Part shown: positions 60,909-64,000 of the stretch, piece by piece | How positions within the stretch are numbered: the stretch's first letter is position 1 | Layout of the letters: every line of letters begins with the position of its first letter | NCBI GenBank assembly: GCA_964035575.1 | Contig: OZ037836.1 | Coordinates: 1,240,001 to 1,304,000 of the forward strand | Source of the DNA: Rhynchopus sp. YZ270_cl-10 | Lineage: Eukaryota; Euglenozoa; Diplonemea; Diplonemida; Diplonemidae | Length of the DNA stretch: 64,000 bases | Direction of reading: 5' to 3' | Position numbers and translations under genes: made by a program | Notes under the pieces: model-generated | What the model was told of the DNA's origin: nothing | Databases searched by the model: none | What the model saw: the letters and a program-made list of their open reading frames with translations, nothing else

Positions 60909-61751
60909 TCATTGTGCGTGTCTCCGTCGCTTCTGGCTTTGCTCGGGGGATTCGTCTCTGCTTCGTTTCGGACGTGCTTCAACCACAAGCTTACTCAGCT
61001 TCTTGTCGTTCCTCACTTCGTTGGACACAACACTGCTGCAGCCGGAAAGGTAAATGCTCGTCAACGAAGTGCACTTCATAGCAAATAGCGTAGCAGAAGT
61101 ATAGGGATTCAAATCAACCTGCGTCACATTGCTGAGTGGTGATAAATCTAGGGTGGTTAAGCTCGTGCAGCCGGAAAGAAAGCTGCTACCCACCTGCCTC
61201 ACATTGCTGAGTGCTGACAAATCCAGGGTCGTTAAGCTCTCGCAGTACGCAAGGAAGTGCCTACCAACCTGCGTCACATTGCTCAACCCAGAGAGGTCGA
61301 TACTTGTCAACGAGGTGCAGTCTGCCAGGAAGCTGTCTCCAATGCGAGTCACAATGGACTCAGCACTGAGATCAAATCTCGTCAACGAAGTGTGTGACAA
61401 GAAGTCTTTCGGAATGAAAGTCGCAACCTCTGCCTGCAGAAGCAAACACGCCACCTCAGGATCCTCCACACTCTCCAACTTCTCGGCTGTGATGTCTGTC
61501 TCACCCAACGCATGAAGCTCTGCAATGGCTTCTTGCTTCTTCGTCTTCGTGAGGATGATTGTGTCACCAGCACTCAGCTGCGTCATGTCCGCTCCTTCTC
61601 CCATCGCTTCGCCTCCGAAACTCATGCAAAAGCCGTCTTCAGGCAACCCCATTGCAGTCGCCACCTTCCGCCGCAAGCCCTCCACTGTGTCATCTTCACC
61701 CACCTCGACTGTGTGCTGATTCGTGTCGAAACCCTTGATGTTCAGGTCCAT
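60909..61751 (-). CDS. Ubl-LRR protein, type B copy 8
   Basis: 280 residues with Ubl, linker, five LRRs and the full tail. It is the most upstream member in its direction of transcription. The shared leader is present for about 45 bp upstream of the ATG and then stops at a LINE 3' end, so its original promoter has been displaced or lies beyond the LINE. Confidence 0.87.
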   Translation of the reverse strand: MDLNIKGFDTNQHTVEVGEDDTVEGLRRKVATAMGLPEDGFCMSFGGEAMGEGADMTQLSAGDTIILTKTKKQEAIAELHALGETDITAEKLESVEDPEVACLLLQAEVATFIPKDFLSHTSLTRFDLSAESIVTRIGDSFLADCTSLTSIDLSGLSNVTQVGRHFLAYCESLTTLDLSALSNVRQVGSSFLSGCTSLTTLDLSPLSNVTQVDLNPYTSATLFAMKCTSLTSIYLSGCSSVVSNEVRNDKKLSKLVVEARPKRSRDESPEQSQKRRRHAQ

Positions 61752-61794
61752 GTCTTTGTTGTGGTTTTGTGTTCTGATCTCTGTGTGTGGTGGT

Positions 61795-64000
61795 TTAATG
61801 CCTAGTGAGGGTAATTCTTGCGCAGAATATGGCCCTTAGGTGTGGGGGGGGCTACGTCACCTGCGAAGACCCCGCGGGGTGTTGCCTGTGATGTAGGGGG
61901 AGTGTGCCTCGTGTTGACGTGCTGTTATTGATGTGGCGTGTGTGGCACGTTCCGCAGCACTGGGCCAATGATTTCTTGTCTAGCAAGCATGCCCCACATC
62001 TCGTGAGTCTATGTTTCGTGCAGAAGTCCATCACAATGGCGCGGCCATCGCCTTCTGTGTGGTGTAGGCTGCAGCAGGTTTCTGGAGCGGCTCGCAGCGT
62101 CTTGCACGAGTTACATCGCACTTTGCCGTGGGTCAGACAAGACAAGGTTTTGGCGCACTTTCTGGCGTCTGGAGGGGCCGTGCGAGGTGGGCGGGCCCGT
62201 CCTGCAGCTCTGGCTTCAGTCGCTCTGCCTCGCCATCCTGCGGAGGCTTCAGTCCAGTCATCAGCGTAATGCTCTTGCGGCCGGAACTGGGCTGCCCAAG
62301 CCTGGGTCTCCTCGTACAAGAGGGAGCGGCGGTTCCCTGCAAAGGCTGCTATGTGCGACTGTAGGTGGCGCAGTACCTCCTCAGTTTTGCTGTTGAGAAC
62401 TGCTCGTTTGCTCACACCACTGGTCACCGAACCTCCGATGGCAGTAAGGCTAGTGACGTTGGTGTAGTGGCCGTACATCCAGGACTGTGGTTTGTACACC
62501 TTCGCAAAGGTCTGCATCAGCTCGCCCAGTGAGAGTGACTTGGCCAACGCGCTTTGCAGGAAGGTGTCGCGTTCCGAGGAGGCAGCGGCAAGTTCTGCTT
62601 GCTTCTGGTTCTCCACCTCATCCATTGCCTGGTTGCTGACAGCGTCAGCGTCCTTGTTTCGCTCTCGCGCGATGTGGCGGAACCCCAGGGTGAAACGGGG
62701 TTGAACCTCTCTGATCAGTTCTTTAGCCACGAGGAACAGCGGTTTGAGGAAATCGTTGCAGTCAGCTACCCCCCGGAGCTGGTCCACAATCAGCTTGGAG
62801 TCTCCGCTGATGGTGACCGGGCCTTGCAGCTCAGAGGGGAGTTCGTTGAGGAGGCGGAGGCCACTGATGACTCCTTCGTACTCCGCCACGTTGTTGCTTC
62901 TGGCTGAGGGAAGTGGGGTGGCCACCGATGCGCTCTTGACACCATCCACATATACCACCGCTCCTGCCCCAGCCCTCGCGAAGACAGTTTTGTTCTGTCT
63001 TGCTCCGCCGTCAAAGAACATTTCCACCCCGCTGTGGTCCGCGATATGGTCCCTAACCGTGCACGACGAGGTAGAGGCTTTGAACTGCGGATAGCGGCGG
63101 CTGCCAACGTCTGGGAGCGGCATTCCTGTGGTGAGCTCAAAGTCCACTGCCAGCTCGATGAGGCTGATTGAGTGTTCGGACCCGACGTGGGCCCACTGAA
63201 GTCCTCGCACCCAGGAGTTTAGTGCATGCCAAAGGTCTTCGTTGTGTTTCCACTGTTGACGGACGCTCTCGTAGCTGTAGACTGGGAGATGTACCTGTCT
63301 GGGCTGGGGTGAGGACCAGCCCCACGGAAAGCTCTGCAGCCGGTGGTGTCTGGCAGATTCTTCGGGGCGGTCGGCACGGATCTGTCGCTCTTTTACCACC
63401 TCCACAAAGAAGCGTTGGAGACTCCTGACGATGAAGCATCTGTCGTCCGAGTTTTGCGGTAGCGCATTGTCCCCTTGTCGGAAGGCTGGGGCCACCCCAC
63501 ATATCGACAGGCAATTTGGCCAATTGGTTCGATCCTGCGATGTGATGCTGTGCCTGGCTCGCACCGACGACCACGCCTGGCAGTCCCACCAAAGATGCTC
63601 AACCGTCTCTCGTTCGCCAGACACGCAATAGGGGCAAGATGTTGTGCTGAGGCCTGAGCGGCCCGTGGTGTTCACCGCACCCGCGATGACTGATCTGAGA
63701 ATGCCTTTCTGGTAGCCGGTTAACTCGTTAGCAGAGTCCTCTAACAGGTGCCTGGTTGTGTGGCCATCGACACCATGCTGCAGGCCTTCGAAGTCGGGGC
63801 GCCTGTTAGCCATTTTTGAGAGTATCTCCGTACGGAGGAAGTGGCGGGCTTCTGCCTCCATTCCTGCCACTTGCTTGTCTGTGAGCGTACTCAGCTCCAA
63901 GGTAGCAGCGTCACCTGCCTCGTTCACAAAGCTAATCGACGTTGGAGACTGCCATGTCCAGCCGAGTGCTCGCAGGGTGAGCGAGATGAGATGGAATGGG
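61795..64000 (-). mobile_element. LINE 3' half
   Basis: Runs off the window. The 3' end is short: about 57 bp of untranslated sequence after the stop at 61852, ending near AGGCATTAAA against the type-B leader, with no poly(A) tail. Probably the same family as the OTU-bearing LINE, but the parts present do not overlap, so this cannot be shown here. Confidence 0.75.
61852..64000 (-). CDS. LINE ORF2 C-terminal region: zinc knuckle, RNase H, Cys/His tail
   Basis: Open from the window edge for at least 715 codons. Counting from the GTG at 63927: a zf-RVT-like knuckle CPYC-ETVEHLWWDC (98-116); RNase H about 300-435 with FFDGGAR (D306), NNVAEYEG (E349), ISGDSK (D376) and RNKDADAV (D428), so the catalytic set looks complete; a helical linker; and a C-terminal Cys/His cluster (RCNSCK, CCSLHH, CTKHRLTRCGAC, CCGTCHTRH) that may bind zinc and nucleic acid. 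The RT itself lies outside the window. RNase H removes RNA from the cDNA hybrid. Confidence 0.8.
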   Translation of the reverse strand, partial: PFHLISLTLRALGWTWQSPTSISFVNEAGDAATLELSTLTDKQVAGMEAEARHFLRTEILSKMANRRPDFEGLQHGVDGHTTRHLLEDSANELTGYQKGILRSVIAGAVNTTGRSGLSTTSCPYCVSGERETVEHLWWDCQAWSSVRARHSITSQDRTNWPNCLSICGVAPAFRQGDNALPQNSDDRCFIVRSLQRFFVEVVKERQIRADRPEESARHHRLQSFPWGWSSPQPRQVHLPVYSYESVRQQWKHNEDLWHALNSWVRGLQWAHVGSEHSISLIELAVDFELTTGMPLPDVGSRRYPQFKASTSSCTVRDHIADHSGVEMFFDGGARQNKTVFARAGAGAVVYVDGVKSASVATPLPSARSNNVAEYEGVISGLRLLNELPSELQGPVTISGDSKLIVDQLRGVADCNDFLKPLFLVAKELIREVQPRFTLGFRHIARERNKDADAVSNQAMDEVENQKQAELAAASSERDTFLQSALAKSLSLGELMQTFAKVYKPQSWMYGHYTNVTSLTAIGGSVTSGVSKRAVLNSKTEEVLRHLQSHIAAFAGNRRSLLYEETQAWAAQFRPQEHYADDWTEASAGWRGRATEARAAGRARPPRTAPPDARKCAKTLSCLTHGKVRCNSCKTLRAAPETCCSLHHTEGDGRAIVMDFCTKHRLTRCGACLLDKKSLAQCCGTCHTRHINNSTSTRGTLPLHHRQHPAGSSQVT

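Overview
The window looks like nuclear DNA of a repeat-rich protist. It has spliceosomal introns (5' splice sites GTATGA, GTATGT and GTATGG; 3' sites ending in AG), long simple-sequence satellites, many terminal-inverted-repeat (TIR) elements and non-LTR retrotransposons (LINEs). Every well-supported host gene lies on the minus strand. That one-way layout, plus a dCache receptor ending in a degenerate cyclase-like domain, recalls Euglenozoa (diplonemid or bodonid relatives). The lineage call is a weak inference; no rRNA, tRNA or spliced-leader gene was found to test it.

Layout: 1-3.7 kb, satellite, then two type-A genes joining a ubiquitin-like (Ubl) domain to 23-residue BspA-type leucine-rich repeats (LRRs). 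4.2-4.8 kb, a MITE. 5.2-8.4 kb, a three-exon gene with nine NPF motifs. 9.6-13.8 kb, a two-exon HELQ-family helicase. 15.3-18.5 kb, a 3.2-kb TIR element with an empty-site paralogue at 2.2 kb. 18.9-24.2 kb, a broken type-A gene joined to the 5' half of a LINE whose ORF1 carries Ubl plus ubiquitin and whose ORF2 carries an OTU protease, an APE endonuclease and the start of the reverse transcriptase. 25-40 kb, one type-B Ubl-LRR gene, then nested TIR elements, satellites and a decayed LINE. 40.3-42.6 kb, the receptor. 43-62 kb, a tandem array of type-B Ubl-LRR genes, one split by a 2.66-kb insertion with a 19-bp target duplication, two with tyrosine-recombinase fragments in their 5' flanks, and one intergenic block split by a hAT-like insertion. 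61.8-64 kb, the 3' half of a LINE (zinc knuckle, RNase H, Cys/His tail).

The type-B genes share an N-terminal Ubl, a helical linker, first and last LRRs and a basic C-terminus, but vary in LRR number (5 to 10). None shows a signal peptide or membrane segment, so they look intracellular or nuclear rather than surface-exposed. The most unusual system is the LINE that combines ubiquitin-fold modules in ORF1 with an apparently catalytically complete OTU deubiquitinase in ORF2, located within a family of Ubl-LRR genes.
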